The notes beneath the pieces were generated by a model. That model ran no database searches. It was not told the DNA's origin and saw only the letters and a program-made list of their open reading frames with translations. Shown here one piece after another: positions 1-8,017 of a DNA stretch of 64,000 bases (position 1 is its first letter; each line of letters begins with the position of its first letter). The translations under genes and the position numbers were made by a program. The stretch lies in the NCBI RefSeq assembly GCF_042680805.1, contig NZ_JBHUEM010000055.1, forward strand, positions 124,001 through 188,000, read 5' to 3'. This DNA comes from Bacillus_CJ salitolerans. GTDB taxonomy: Bacteria > Bacillota > Bacilli > Bacillales > SA4.

Positions 1-320
1 AGTATTTAACGAAAGGCCCAAATGTGGATGTAGGGGTTGTCGTGTTAAAGCCAGGTCAGGATTTTCCGAACCATTATCATACAGAGTGTGAAGAAATCTT
101 CTACATTTTAGAAGGTGAGATTGATTTTTATATTAATCATGAGAGAGTACCAGCAAAACCGGGAGATATGATTCAATGCAGACCAGGTGACTCTCATTAC
201 TTAATTAATACGTCTGATCAAAACTTTAAGGCGGCCTTCATTAAGTCACCACACATCGGGAGAAATGACTCGGTTGTCATTGATAAGCCAGATTTGAATA
301 AAGGAGCGAATGATTCATGA
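1..320 (+). CDS. cupin-domain protein, 5' end outside window
   Basis: The reading frame is open from the first bases of the window, so the N-terminus is missing. What remains is a small conserved beta-barrel cupin: the metal-binding motif HYHTECEE is followed by a glycine-rich strand (LEGEIDFYI) and the second motif PGDSHYLIN. Its stop overlaps the start of the next gene by four bases (ATGA), so the two are one operon. Cupins of this size beside an LsrF-type aldolase are usually sugar-phosphate isomerases or epimerases or ligand-binding proteins; the exact substrate cannot be read from the fragment. Confidence 0.8.
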   Translation, partial: YLTKGPNVDVGVVVLKPGQDFPNHYHTECEEIFYILEGEIDFYINHERVPAKPGDMIQCRPGDSHYLINTSDQNFKAAFIKSPHIGRNDSVVIDKPDLNKGANDS

Positions 321-1105
321 GCTGGGGATTTAAAAATCGTTTAAATAAAATTTTACCAAATGGAAGAGCGGTCATGCTTGCAATTGACCATGGATACTTT
401 TTAGGACCAATCACTGGACTTGAAAAGCCAGGTGAAACAGTAAAGGAACTACTGCCCTATACGGATTCGTTATATTTAACGAGGGGAACACTAGCAGCAT
501 GCATACCAGAAGATGAAGAAAAGCCAATGGTACTAAGAGTCTCAGGGGGACCAACGGTATTAAATGATTTATCGAATGAAACGATCGTAACGTCTGTGAA
601 GGAAGCGATTCGGCATAATGTAGTAGGTGTTGGGGTATCGGTGTTTGTTGGGTCTGAAAACGAAACGAAAACGATCACCAATCTCGCCCATGTTGTCACG
701 GAAGCACATGATTATGGGATTCCAGTGCTCGGAATTACTGCCGTCGGGAAAGAATTAGAAAAAAGAGATACCAGGTTTTTAGCGTTAGCATCACGCGTAA
801 CAGCTGAAATGGGGGCTGATATCGTCAAGACGTATTACTGTGAAAACTTTGAGAAGGTGACAAGTACATGTCCTGTGCCGATTGTGATTGCAGGTGGACC
901 TAAGTTTGATACCATTCGAGAAGCACTCGATATTACGTACAATGCGATGAATTCAGGGGCTGCTGGTGTAGATATGGGACGAAACATTTGGCAATCGTCT
1001 CATCCAAGTGCGATGATCAAAGCGATTCATGGGATTGTAAAGGACGGCTTATCCGTTCATCACGCGGTCGAATTATATGAAACGGCTACGAATGTAAAAG
1101 CGTAA
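317..1105 (+). CDS. lsrF: LsrF-like 3-hydroxy-5-phosphonooxypentane-2,4-dione thiolase / class I aldolase
   Basis: A 262-residue TIM-barrel aldolase of the DeoC/FbaB group. Visible family motifs are AIDHGYF near residue 23, KTYYC around 175 (the Lys is in the Schiff-base position) and the phosphate-binding IAGGPK plus MGRNIWQ near the end. In the family, LsrF transfers an acetyl group from phospho-AI-2 breakdown product to CoA. The start overlaps the cupin stop and has AAAGGAG upstream. No lsrK, lsrR or transporter is seen in the window, so a role in autoinducer-2 catabolism rather than another keto-sugar phosphate route is family-based inference. Confidence 0.8.
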   Translation: MSWGFKNRLNKILPNGRAVMLAIDHGYFLGPITGLEKPGETVKELLPYTDSLYLTRGTLAACIPEDEEKPMVLRVSGGPTVLNDLSNETIVTSVKEAIRHNVVGVGVSVFVGSENETKTITNLAHVVTEAHDYGIPVLGITAVGKELEKRDTRFLALASRVTAEMGADIVKTYYCENFEKVTSTCPVPIVIAGGPKFDTIREALDITYNAMNSGAAGVDMGRNIWQSSHPSAMIKAIHGIVKDGLSVHHAVELYETATNVKA

Positions 1106-1131
1106 AAAGTAGCAAAGTCCTAGAAGGTTGC

Positions 1132-1320
1132 TACCATAAAGGGAACGATAAGGAATCCGGTATTGATCCTAATGTATTCAAATTTATGGAATCTTCTAAA
1201 ATGTGAACAGCCCCTTGGATCGTTTGTCTTAGCAAAGTCATTTGGCGGACAATGAACGATTCTTTCCCGTTACAGCTAGTACTAGAAATCTCAGAAATAG
1301 AAGTAAACATGTTTGAATGA
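1132..1320 (+). pseudogene. possible decayed ORF after lsrF
   Basis: Between lsrF and the terminator one forward frame stays open for about 60 codons except for a single TGA (at about 1204). It reads like a real protein (SGIDPNVFKFMESSKM before the stop codon, then APWIVCLSKVIW and NDSFPLQLVLEISEIEV after it). No start codon with a ribosome binding site is visible and the family is not recognised. It may be a gene remnant; chance cannot be excluded. Confidence 0.25.
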
Positions 1321-1326
1321 ATAAGA

Positions 1327-1360
1327 AAAAACAGCCGTTTCATTAATGAATGGCTGTTTT
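1327..1360. terminator. bidirectional hairpin terminator
   Basis: AAAACAGCC and GGCTGTTTT form a stem around the inner palindrome TTCATTAATGAA, with A-rich sequence on one side and T-rich on the other. It separates the lsrF operon from the convergent sigma factor gene and could serve both. Confidence 0.75.
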
Positions 1361-1400
1361 CTTATTTGAATATTCTACCGTTATAAAGTAGACATAAACG

Positions 1401-1901
1401 CTATAAATCCGCCAAAACATTCTCACGTATTTTCTTTAACGCATACCGTCTCCAAGATTTGACCGTTTCAAGACTTACTCTTTCTTCCTGCGCAATTTGC
1501 TTAGGACCTTTCATTTCAATGAACGATTTATAGACCCATCTCCTCTGTACATCTGATAAGCCATCGCAATGCTGCCACATCAATTCGAGTTCAAAAGGAA
1601 TGATGGAGTGTTCATCTACCGTCAATTCTAGCATCGCCTCTGAAAGGTTCGCCTGATGAGTTTCGTGTTTTATTGCGTTTTTAAGGAGTGTAATCATTTT
1701 TCCTCGAACGGTATGAAAGGCAAACGTTTGAAAGCTTGCTCCTTTCATAGGGTTAAAGCGTACATAGGCCTCCCACAAGCCAATCAATCCTTCCTGATAA
1801 AAATCCTCCTGATTTTTATAGAGCCGTAAATGCTTGATGGCACTCCAAATGATCCAGTCTTCCTTCTCCACTACTTCCTGAAAAGAGCTATAAACAACCA
1901 C
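1401..1901 (-). CDS. sigma-70 family RNA polymerase sigma factor
   Basis: A 166-residue alternative sigma factor. Residues ~25-80 carry region 2 features (FYQEGLIGLWEAYVRFNP, GASFQTFAFHTVRGKM), and the C-terminal third is a region 4 helix-turn-helix (MKGPKQIAQEERVSLETVKSWRRYALKKIRE). The start is GTG with GGAAGGG about ten bases upstream. No anti-sigma gene is adjacent. Region 2 resembles SigH and competence-type factors more than classical ECF factors, but the assignment to a group is uncertain. Confidence 0.85.
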   Translation of the reverse strand: MVVYSSFQEVVEKEDWIIWSAIKHLRLYKNQEDFYQEGLIGLWEAYVRFNPMKGASFQTFAFHTVRGKMITLLKNAIKHETHQANLSEAMLELTVDEHSIIPFELELMWQHCDGLSDVQRRWVYKSFIEMKGPKQIAQEERVSLETVKSWRRYALKKIRENVLADL

Positions 1902-2164
1902 ACTTAAAACCCTTCCAAAAGCGCGCTTTTCTTGTATTCCGCCGGTAGGGTTATCGTAAATGGATGAAACAGTTTTTTCATATGGATATATGAATTATTT
2001 AGAAGATAAAGAATGACTGAAATTGGGAATATGCCTTATGAATATTGGTAGTTTGCGGTGCGGTGAATGTTGTGTACGGGTAGTTTTCTATTGTTTTATC
2101 CGGTCGTTTAGAGGAAAATCATCCGAAAAATAGAAGTAGTGTTATAGAAAAAGGAGTGATACTT

Positions 2165-2926
2165 TTGACAGATTTACAATTGATTGAGTTAGATACGAGG
2201 ACACTTGAGGGGATGGGGAGTTATTGTCTCAGAAGTAAAAAGAACTCCCTTGGATACAAAAATAAACATAAGTGGCTGAACGACAAATTTGAAGAAGGTT
2301 TAAGGTATATACAATTAATAGAAAATAACAAGCAAGTAGGCTTTATTGAATACACGGATGCGGAGTATTCTTCTAGAGTCGTTCACGCTGATCATTATTT
2401 GGTCATCCATTGTCTATGGGTAAATGAAACTGGAAAAGGATACGGGACCAAACTGATTAACAAATGTCTGGAAGATGCAAAAAGACAATCGAAGCAAGGT
2501 GTTGTAGTGGTAACAAATTCTGAAACGTCCTGGACACCAAGTAAGGATATCTTCTTAAAGAATTCGTTTACATTAGTAGATACAGCACCTTACCATTTTG
2601 AGTTACTTGTATATTCATTTGAAAATAGTGCCTCACTCCCTTTCTTTCCTACGAATTGGGATGAAAGAGTCAGTAAATTCGATGACCTTACAATCCTACG
2701 CTCCTTTCAATGCCCATACGTACAAGTTGCGACGGAAAATATTCTAGAGGGTGCCGCTAAATTGGGGATTGATGTGAAAATAATTGATTTAAAAAATAGA
2801 GAAGAATTAATGAAGGTGTCTCCAACTCCTTATGGTATTTTTTCAGTTATTTTTAAAGGGAGACTGGTTTCCTTTCACCGATTGACGGTTCATTCGGTCA
2901 TGAAGCGGTTAAAGGAACTTTTGTAG
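2165..2926 (+). CDS. yoaP: GNAT acetyltransferase with C-terminal YoaP-like domain
   Basis: The N-terminal half (residues ~1-130) is a GNAT acetyltransferase fold with the acetyl-CoA loop region VNETGKGYGTKLIN. The C-terminal half contains a short thioredoxin-like stretch (RSFQCPYVQVATENILEGAAKLG) and matches the YoaP extension of Bacillus proteins. TTG at 2165 is chosen over the upstream GTG because AAGGAG lies nine bases before it. The substrate is unknown. It sits just upstream of the DUF2975/YozG pair, as yoa genes do in B. subtilis. Confidence 0.75.
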   Translation: MTDLQLIELDTRTLEGMGSYCLRSKKNSLGYKNKHKWLNDKFEEGLRYIQLIENNKQVGFIEYTDAEYSSRVVHADHYLVIHCLWVNETGKGYGTKLINKCLEDAKRQSKQGVVVVTNSETSWTPSKDIFLKNSFTLVDTAPYHFELLVYSFENSASLPFFPTNWDERVSKFDDLTILRSFQCPYVQVATENILEGAAKLGIDVKIIDLKNREELMKVSPTPYGIFSVIFKGRLVSFHRLTVHSVMKRLKELL

Positions 2927-2997
2927 CCATGAGAAAACATAGAGATGTACATAAAGTGTGAAGTTTCGAGATTGGGCTAGTTAGTTAATCTATTTAT

Positions 2998-3030
2998 AGA
3001 GCATTTCTTTGAATGAGGAATGCTTTTTAT
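2998..3030 (+). terminator. terminator after the YoaP-like gene
   Basis: AGCATTTCT pairs with AGGAATGCT (one G-T pair) around a short loop and is followed by TTTTT. Confidence 0.6.
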
Positions 3031-3049
3031 CTGTATTTAATTCTTGCTG

Positions 3050-3100
3050 AACAATAAAATTGTTTCTATTATAAATAAAAATTTATTGTAAAACAATAAA
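3050..3100. promoter_or_regulatory. palindromic ACAATAAA operator candidates
   Basis: Two inverted repeats precede the DUF2975/YozG operon: AACAAT-AAA-ATTGTT at 3050-3064 and the perfect TTTATTGT-AAA-ACAATAAA at 3082-3100. Their place at the promoter of an operon that encodes its own HTH repressor suggests YozG autoregulation. This is inferred from position and symmetry only. Confidence 0.5.
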
Positions 3101-3146
3101 TTGTATGGTAAATTCAAATTGACAATATTTAAGTGAGGTGCTTTTT

Positions 3147-3623
3147 ATGAAGATAGGTTCAACACTCTTTTTAAAGTTAGCTGTTTTTCTAATTGGAACT
3201 CCAGTTCTTGCTTTGTGTATATTTGGGTTGACTTGGTTAGTGAATAATCCTGTAAGTCCAGATTATGATCATATCCTATATCCCATTTTTATAGGAATGG
3301 GTGTATCAGTGATCCCATTTTTCGTTGCCTTGTACCAGGCTTTTAAGCTTTTAAGCTATATTGACAAGAACCAAGCTTTCTCTGAATTGTCTGTTAAGGC
3401 TCTAAAGAATATCAAATTCTGTGCAATAGCAATCAGTGGTGTATATGTGTTAATTAGCCCATTTGTTTATTTCGTAGCAGAGGTAGACGATGCACCCGGC
3501 CTCATCATCATTGGAATGGTCCCGATCTTTGCTTCAATGGTGATCGCAGTCTTTGCTGCTGTTCTTCAAAGACTTTTACAAGAAGCGATTGATATAAAAT
3601 CTGAAAATGATTTAACGGTCTGA
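3147..3623 (+). CDS. yoaS: DUF2975 membrane protein
   Basis: About 158 residues with four hydrophobic segments (near residues 8-30, 48-70, 95-118 and 127-150), typical of DUF2975. ATG 3147 is preferred because the GAGGTG ribosome binding site overlaps the earlier GTG. One base separates its stop from the next gene's leader, so it is co-transcribed with the YozG-like regulator, the usual genetic partner of DUF2975. Function is unknown in the family; a membrane partner or sensor for the regulator is plausible. Confidence 0.8.
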   Translation: MKIGSTLFLKLAVFLIGTPVLALCIFGLTWLVNNPVSPDYDHILYPIFIGMGVSVIPFFVALYQAFKLLSYIDKNQAFSELSVKALKNIKFCAIAISGVYVLISPFVYFVAEVDDAPGLIIIGMVPIFASMVIAVFAAVLQRLLQEAIDIKSENDLTV

Positions 3624-3633
3624 GGTGAAAACA

Positions 3634-3855
3634 ATGGCGATAATAATCAATATTGATGTGATGCTGGCTAAAAGGAAAATGAGCGTAACAGAACTTTCGG
3701 AGAGGGTTGGAATCACAATGGCTAACCTTTCTATATTGAAAAACGGAAAGGCAAAAGCAATTAGGCTTTCTACGTTAGAGGCAATTTGCAAAGCATTAGA
3801 CTGCCAACCTGGAGACATTTTAGAATATAAAAATGACGATGACAATAAAGAATAA
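3634..3855 (+). CDS. yozG: YozG-like small HTH_XRE regulator
   Basis: A 73-residue Cro/CI-type helix-turn-helix protein: INIDVMLAKRKMSVTELSERVG, the recognition part ANLSILKNGKAKAIRLSTL, then CKALDCQPGDILEY. It matches the YozG family over its whole length. ATG 3634 has GAGGTGA at good spacing, whereas the earlier in-frame GTG lies inside that ribosome binding site. It is the regulator of the DUF2975 operon by genetic linkage. Confidence 0.88.
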   Translation: MAIIINIDVMLAKRKMSVTELSERVGITMANLSILKNGKAKAIRLSTLEAICKALDCQPGDILEYKNDDDNKE

Positions 3856-3870
3856 TTGACGTCATTTCCC

Positions 3871-3916
3871 TCGAAAAAAGTGGTATGAATCCTTAAAGGA
3901 TTCGCACCACTTTTTT
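3871..3916 (+). terminator. strong terminator after yozG
   Basis: AAAAAAGTGGT and GAATCC pair with GGATTC and ACCACTTTTTT around TTAAA, ending in a T run. Confidence 0.85.
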
Positions 3917-4048
3917 TAGATCCTACTTAAAAAGTAAGGTGAAACTTATGAGGTAGTTAGTTCGGAGAAATGAATAAAGAATAGTACTTGTAAGGATCTA
4001 AATGAATAAAAAACATCGGAAAGATCATTCACATGGAGCAGGAGCGAT

Positions 4049-4112
4049 TATCCCGTTCCAACTGGAGCTAAGCCTCCCACTTCAAAAACCTTAGTTGAAT
4101 CGAGTAGTTTAA
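4049..4112 (+). repeat. structured dispersed element, copy A (truncated left part)
   Basis: This is the first ~64 bases of the element seen complete near 7.0 and 56.65 kb (ATCCCGTTCCAACTGG, then a diverged CTCCCACTTC arm and GTAGTTTAAGT). It lacks the right half and runs directly into the 51-bp tandem repeat. Confidence 0.75.
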
Positions 4113-4118
4113 GTCGGA

Positions 4119-4520
4119 GTGAAAAGTCGAATAACAGAATTTAATCGATATTTCGAAGTGGTTTACGGAGTGAAAAGTCGAATAACAGGATTTAATCGAC
4201 ATTTTGAAGTGGTTAACGGAGTGAAAAGTCGAATAACAGGATTTAATCGATATTTTGAAGTGGTTTGCGGAGTGAAAAGTCGAATAACAGAATTTAATCG
4301 ACATTTTGAAGTGATTTACGGAGTGAAAAGTCGAATATCAGGATTTAATCGATATTTTGAAGTGATTAACGGAGTGAAAAGTCGAATAACAGGATTTAAT
4401 CGACATTTTGAAGTGGTTAACGGAGTGAAAAGTCGAATAACAGAATTTAATCGACATTTTGAAGTGATTTACGGAGTGAAAAGTCGAATATCAGGATTTA
4501 ATCGATATTTTGAAGTGATT
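4119..4520. repeat. tandem array of eight 51-bp units
   Basis: Eight head-to-tail units each begin GTGAAAAGTCGA and carry the inverted repeat GTCGA...TCGAC (or TCGAT) about 19 bases apart. The unit is 17 codons long, so one frame stays open across the array (motif KSRIT-x-FNR-x-FEV), but the opposite strand is also open, no ribosome binding site precedes it and the codons show no other sign of selection. Units 4-5 and 7-8 match each other best, which implies a later three-unit duplication. Confidence 0.9.
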
Positions 4521-4586
4521 GCTACATACGTTGCCAAACTTGGTTCGATAATAAAGTCTTAACAAAGGGGTTAACTTTACCCAAAA

Positions 4587-4632
4587 TTAAAAAGCTTGTA
4601 GAGAAAATATACCCTTTCTCCACAAGCTGCAT
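4587..4632 (-). terminator. terminator of cwlJ
   Basis: AGCTTGT-GAGAAA pairs with TTTCTC-ACAAGCT. Read on the minus strand it is followed by a T run, just after the cwlJ stop. Confidence 0.75.
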
Positions 4633-4657
4633 CCCCTAATTGTGGGGATCTTTTTCT

Positions 4658-5098
4658 TTACCAACTATAAACACCTTCGCATGTATTAGCCTGTGGTTCA
4701 TAATAACAATGCTGTTTATATTGTCCTGTTATAGGTTGGCCGTACCAAGTAGGCGGACATGCTGCATACGGATTAAAATACCAAAGAGCAAATTTGGAAG
4801 GATGTTCCCTCCAAAAATCTAGCGTTTGTCTAGCTAATCTTTTTTCTACATCCCTCGCTCTGTTATAAAAAACATTCCCTTTTTGCACGGCTTCAAACGA
4901 ATAATTTCCTCCTTGTACTTGATAAATTACTTGCCGGATTGTCCGTAAACCTTCAAAATCTCCACAGTTTGCTTTTCGTCGATTTACAATTACATTGCCA
5001 ACCATTAGCATTCCTAATTTTCCTTCACCTTCGGCTTCTGCCCTCATCATCCTTGCCATTAAATCTACGTCAGCATCAGTATATTGTACTCTTGGCAT
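4658..5098 (-). CDS. cwlJ: spore cortex-lytic cell wall hydrolase CwlJ
   Basis: About 146 residues of the SleB/CwlJ Hydrolase_2 family without the N-terminal peptidoglycan-binding part of SleB, which is the CwlJ form. Visible motifs are DVDLMARMMRAEAEGEG (with the family's catalytic Glu), VGNVIVNRRKANC, LRTIRQVIYQ and the WYFNPYAACPPTWYGQP end. CwlJ degrades spore cortex during germination and in B. subtilis acts with GerQ, which is not adjacent here. ATG 5098 is chosen because AAGAGGTG stands seven bases before it. The gene is monocistronic. Confidence 0.9.
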   Translation of the reverse strand: MPRVQYTDADVDLMARMMRAEAEGEGKLGMLMVGNVIVNRRKANCGDFEGLRTIRQVIYQVQGGNYSFEAVQKGNVFYNRARDVEKRLARQTLDFWREHPSKFALWYFNPYAACPPTWYGQPITGQYKQHCYYEPQANTCEGVYSW

Positions 5099-5366
5099 TT
5101 TCATCACCTCTTATAGAATTGTATGAAAAAAGCCTACAAACAATGCTTTTTCAATTAAACAATAAAATCGTAAATAGAACTAATAACGTAAAACCTTACC
5201 TATGGCTGTGGTCTTTCCTTTATGAATTGAATTTGTAATAAGCGCGGACGAGTACTCCCTTAGCGAGACAGGGATTCAATTATGCCTGAATAATACAGAA
5301 ATTAAAAAGGATTTTCTTTTACCATATTCGAACTATATGGGTAAGACAATTACATGGAGGTCGAAT

Positions 5367-6935
5367 ATGAATTCTATTGAACAGAAGATCGACGCGATTT
5401 TTTCACGCTGGCAGCAGGGAACTTGTCCTGGAGGACAGGTTATGGTTAGAAAAGCTGGAAGGCTTCTTTATCAAAAGAACTTTGGTTATGCAAACATTGA
5501 GCATGCCGTACCAGTAAAGAACGAGACGGTTTTCCACGTGGCATCCGTTTCAAAACAAGTGACGGTTATGTGTGTCCTTTTGCTACAGGAGGACGGGAAG
5601 CTGCATATCGATGATGATGTGAGAGCGTATATTCAAGACTACATACACTTTGATGAACCTGTTAGTATTCGTCAAATGATGAACAACGTAAGTGGTATTA
5701 GGGATCAATGGGAGCTTTTAGGCTTAAGTGGCGTAAGAATTGATGATACGATCACCCAAAGAGACGCGCTATCGATCATTCGAAAGCAAAGACAGCTTAA
5801 TTTCGAGCCTCAGTCTCAATTTCTTTACAGTAACTCGAACTTTACGTTACTAGCGGAGATCGTGGAAAGGTTATCAGGCAAAACATTAAATGAATTTGCG
5901 AGTGAGCGAATATTTAATCCTTTAGGGATGGAGCGTTCATTTTTTAAGGACCACTACTGGAAGCTGATACCGGATAAAGCCAGCTCCTATTATGATAATG
6001 GAACAGGTCAATATGTATATAATGTCCTGAACTATGGAACATATGGTGCCACTTCTCTTCATACAACGGCAACTGACTTTTTAAAGTGGATGGATAACTT
6101 CAAGAATCCGACCATTTGTACGGAAGAAACTGTGAAGATTATGGGGGAGAGCCCTGCACTATCGGACAATACGAAAAGCAGCTATGCGGGTGGCCTTTTT
6201 GCCGGAGACCATAAAGGACATGCGTATCTAGAGCATGGTGGGGCAGATGCAGCATATAGAAGTGCAGTTGTTCGATTCATAGATGATGATATAGACATTG
6301 TGATTTTATCAAATACGCAAATTATTCCCCTAAAGGGTGCAGCATTTGCTGTTGCTGATATTGTGTTGGGACATGAGGAACGTAGCACAAAAGTAGAACA
6401 ACCGAAGGAATATAGGGAAGAGTTTAATCATGAAGGTGTCGAAGGGTACTACTTTTGTACATCAGCCATCTTCTTGGCTTTTGACATCCGTATAAAAGAC
6501 GGGTTGCCACATCTGAAAACAAGTTACGGCTATGAGCCATTGACTCATGTATCTGGTAATCACTTTAGAATTGAGTACCTAAACCTAGACTTATATTTGG
6601 GTGTAAATAGTGTCCTTAAGTCAGCAGATACATTCATTCCGCTTAAAAAAGTAAAGCCGTTTGCCCCAGCTGAACGTTCTAATTATATGGGTACATATGA
6701 AAGCAGTGAGCTAGACACATGTTATGATGTGATTGAAAAAGATGGAGCCTTATACATGTCTCATTCTAGACATGGTGAGCAGGTGCTTTATCAGATCGAT
6801 GATAACAAATGTGTGACCAATGCTCCGTTTACGTTTGTCGTAGAATTTATTAGACAGGGAGATCATATTACTGGTTTTACATTTACAGGGAATAGAGTGA
6901 GGAATGTGATGCTGGAGAAGGTTATGAATAAGTGA
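5367..6935 (+). CDS. beta-lactamase-family serine hydrolase
   Basis: A 522-residue protein of the class C beta-lactamase/penicillin-binding esterase superfamily (MEROPS S12-like). The active-site SVSK is at residues 60-63, the second motif Tyr-Ser-Asn at about 152 and HGG at about 288. The last ~180 residues form a beta-rich accessory domain. No signal peptide is seen, so it is probably cytoplasmic. ATG 5367 has ATGGAGG upstream and is preferred to the earlier ATG 5337. The substrate (peptide, ester or beta-lactam) cannot be told from sequence. Confidence 0.85.
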   Translation: MNSIEQKIDAIFSRWQQGTCPGGQVMVRKAGRLLYQKNFGYANIEHAVPVKNETVFHVASVSKQVTVMCVLLLQEDGKLHIDDDVRAYIQDYIHFDEPVSIRQMMNNVSGIRDQWELLGLSGVRIDDTITQRDALSIIRKQRQLNFEPQSQFLYSNSNFTLLAEIVERLSGKTLNEFASERIFNPLGMERSFFKDHYWKLIPDKASSYYDNGTGQYVYNVLNYGTYGATSLHTTATDFLKWMDNFKNPTICTEETVKIMGESPALSDNTKSSYAGGLFAGDHKGHAYLEHGGADAAYRSAVVRFIDDDIDIVILSNTQIIPLKGAAFAVADIVLGHEERSTKVEQPKEYREEFNHEGVEGYYFCTSAIFLAFDIRIKDGLPHLKTSYGYEPLTHVSGNHFRIEYLNLDLYLGVNSVLKSADTFIPLKKVKPFAPAERSNYMGTYESSELDTCYDVIEKDGALYMSHSRHGEQVLYQIDDNKCVTNAPFTFVVEFIRQGDHITGFTFTGNRVRNVMLEKVMNK

Positions 6936-7004
6936 TGACATTCATCTAATGCCTTTTACTTAATAAAGGTGTCCTTCCCGGTTTAATAGGGGGGGCTATT
7001 TTTT

Positions 7005-7217
7005 ATCCCGTTCCAACTGGCGCTAAGATCCCACTTCAAAACGTTAGATGAATCGAGAAGTTTAAGTGGGGGATAAGCGCCAGTAAGAACCCTGAAAAGG
7101 AACACAGACTAAAGTCGCCACCTCTTGTGGCAACGTCTGTGTGACCCACAGTGTGGGCCTCATCTAACAATCAGTGGGGGATGAGGAAAACCCCTACTGA
7201 TTGAAGTTTCACTTTAT
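7005..7217 (+). repeat. structured dispersed element, copy B
   Basis: A complete copy of a ~213-bp non-coding element. Hairpin 1 pairs ACTGGCGCT with AGCGCCAGT and encloses CCCACTT/AAGTGGG. Hairpin 2 is ACACAGAC/GTCTGTGT with inner GCCAC/GTGGC. Hairpin 3 is CCCACA/TGTGGG. Hairpin 4 is a 3' CAGTGGGG/CCCCTACTG stem. It ends TTGAAGTTTCACTTTAT, like right ends of IS200/IS605 elements. It fills most of the gap between the serine hydrolase and the TetR gene. Confidence 0.8.
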
Positions 7218-7360
7218 GTATTTTGACCAAACCAAGTGATTCCTATCTAATGAATTCCGAACATGTTTACGATATAGTTTTTCATTTTCAAGAAGCTAAA
7301 GTATGAAGGTAACACTACAATAAAACATGAATTGACAAAACAAATGACTTCCATTATTAT

Positions 7361-7382
7361 TTATTTATCAGTCAATAAATAA
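7361..7382. promoter_or_regulatory. TetR operator candidate before the regulator gene
   Basis: A 22-bp near-palindrome TTATTTAT-6-ATAAATAA lies 23 bases upstream of the TetR start. The same arms with the same six-base spacing occur at 7967-7988 before the next gene. Confidence 0.65.
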
Positions 7383-7405
7383 AAACTAATTCATTATGCG
7401 TAAGG

Positions 7406-7930
7406 ATGAGTATTTTGGCAGCGAAAGAAGATAAAAAAGAACGTATCATCGAGAATGCAGTAGCTGTATTTGCTGAAAATGGGTACTATAAAGCAACAAC
7501 TGGAATGGTAGCGAAAGCGGCGGGTGTCACTCAGCCGTATGTGTTCCATTTTTTTGAAAATAAAGAGGCGCTTTTTAAGGCTGTGATTGATCGGGCATTT
7601 GGGAGAATACATGACACTTTTGTAGAAGCTCAAGCACCTGCTGAGCAATTGATAGGTGCTATGGGCCGAGCATTCGAACAATTGATTCAAACACACCGAG
7701 AAGAAGTGCTCATGGTCATGCAAGCACATACAATATCAGAGCCAGGGATTCGTGAACATGTCCAGAGCATTCATCGCATCATGTTTGAATCATTGACATT
7801 GAAATTTGAGAAAGCGGGAATTCCGAATGCAAAAGGTACAGCAGCTCAATTTATTGGAACAGGCCTATTAATAACACTTGCTGAGGTATTGAATTTGCCA
7901 GAAATGATCCCTGGTGGAGATGGTTGTTAA
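7406..7930 (+). CDS. TetR/AcrR family regulator
   Basis: 174 residues. The N-terminal helix-turn-helix spans about 10-55 (IIENAVAVFAENGYYKATTG, VAKAAGVTQPYVFHFFENKEALF), followed by an all-helical ligand-binding domain of ordinary length. It is followed by a terminator and then by a membrane protein gene. Matching operator-like palindromes precede both genes, so it probably represses itself and its neighbour. The inducer is unknown. Confidence 0.88.
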   Translation: MSILAAKEDKKERIIENAVAVFAENGYYKATTGMVAKAAGVTQPYVFHFFENKEALFKAVIDRAFGRIHDTFVEAQAPAEQLIGAMGRAFEQLIQTHREEVLMVMQAHTISEPGIREHVQSIHRIMFESLTLKFEKAGIPNAKGTAAQFIGTGLLITLAEVLNLPEMIPGGDGC

Positions 7931-7961
7931 AAAAGAGAAAAGTAAATGTTCTCTTTTTTTA
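7929..7961 (+). terminator. terminator after the TetR gene
   Basis: AAAAAAGAGAA pairs with TTCTCTTTTTT around a short loop, directly after the stop codon. Confidence 0.8.
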
Positions 7962-7966
7962 CACAG

Positions 7967-7988
7967 TTATTTATTGATTAATAAATAA
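7967..7988. promoter_or_regulatory. second TetR operator candidate
   Basis: Same 22-bp near-palindrome as at 7361-7382 (arms TTATTTAT and ATAAATAA, six bases between), 29 bases before the start of the membrane protein gene. Confidence 0.65.
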
Positions 7989-8017
7989 ATAAATAAAATA
8001 GAAAGAAGGGAAAAATC

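Noticed and set aside
4119..4520. CRISPR array
   Set aside because: The 51-bp units follow each other directly with no unique spacers and no cas genes.
4119..4562. 147-codon frame across the 51-bp repeats as a protein gene
   Set aside because: The unit length is a multiple of three, so any frame without a stop stays open; the opposite strand is open as well, and there is no ribosome binding site or recognisable domain.
7394..7729. 111-codon minus-strand ORF
   Set aside because: Fully antisense to the clear TetR gene; no start signal.
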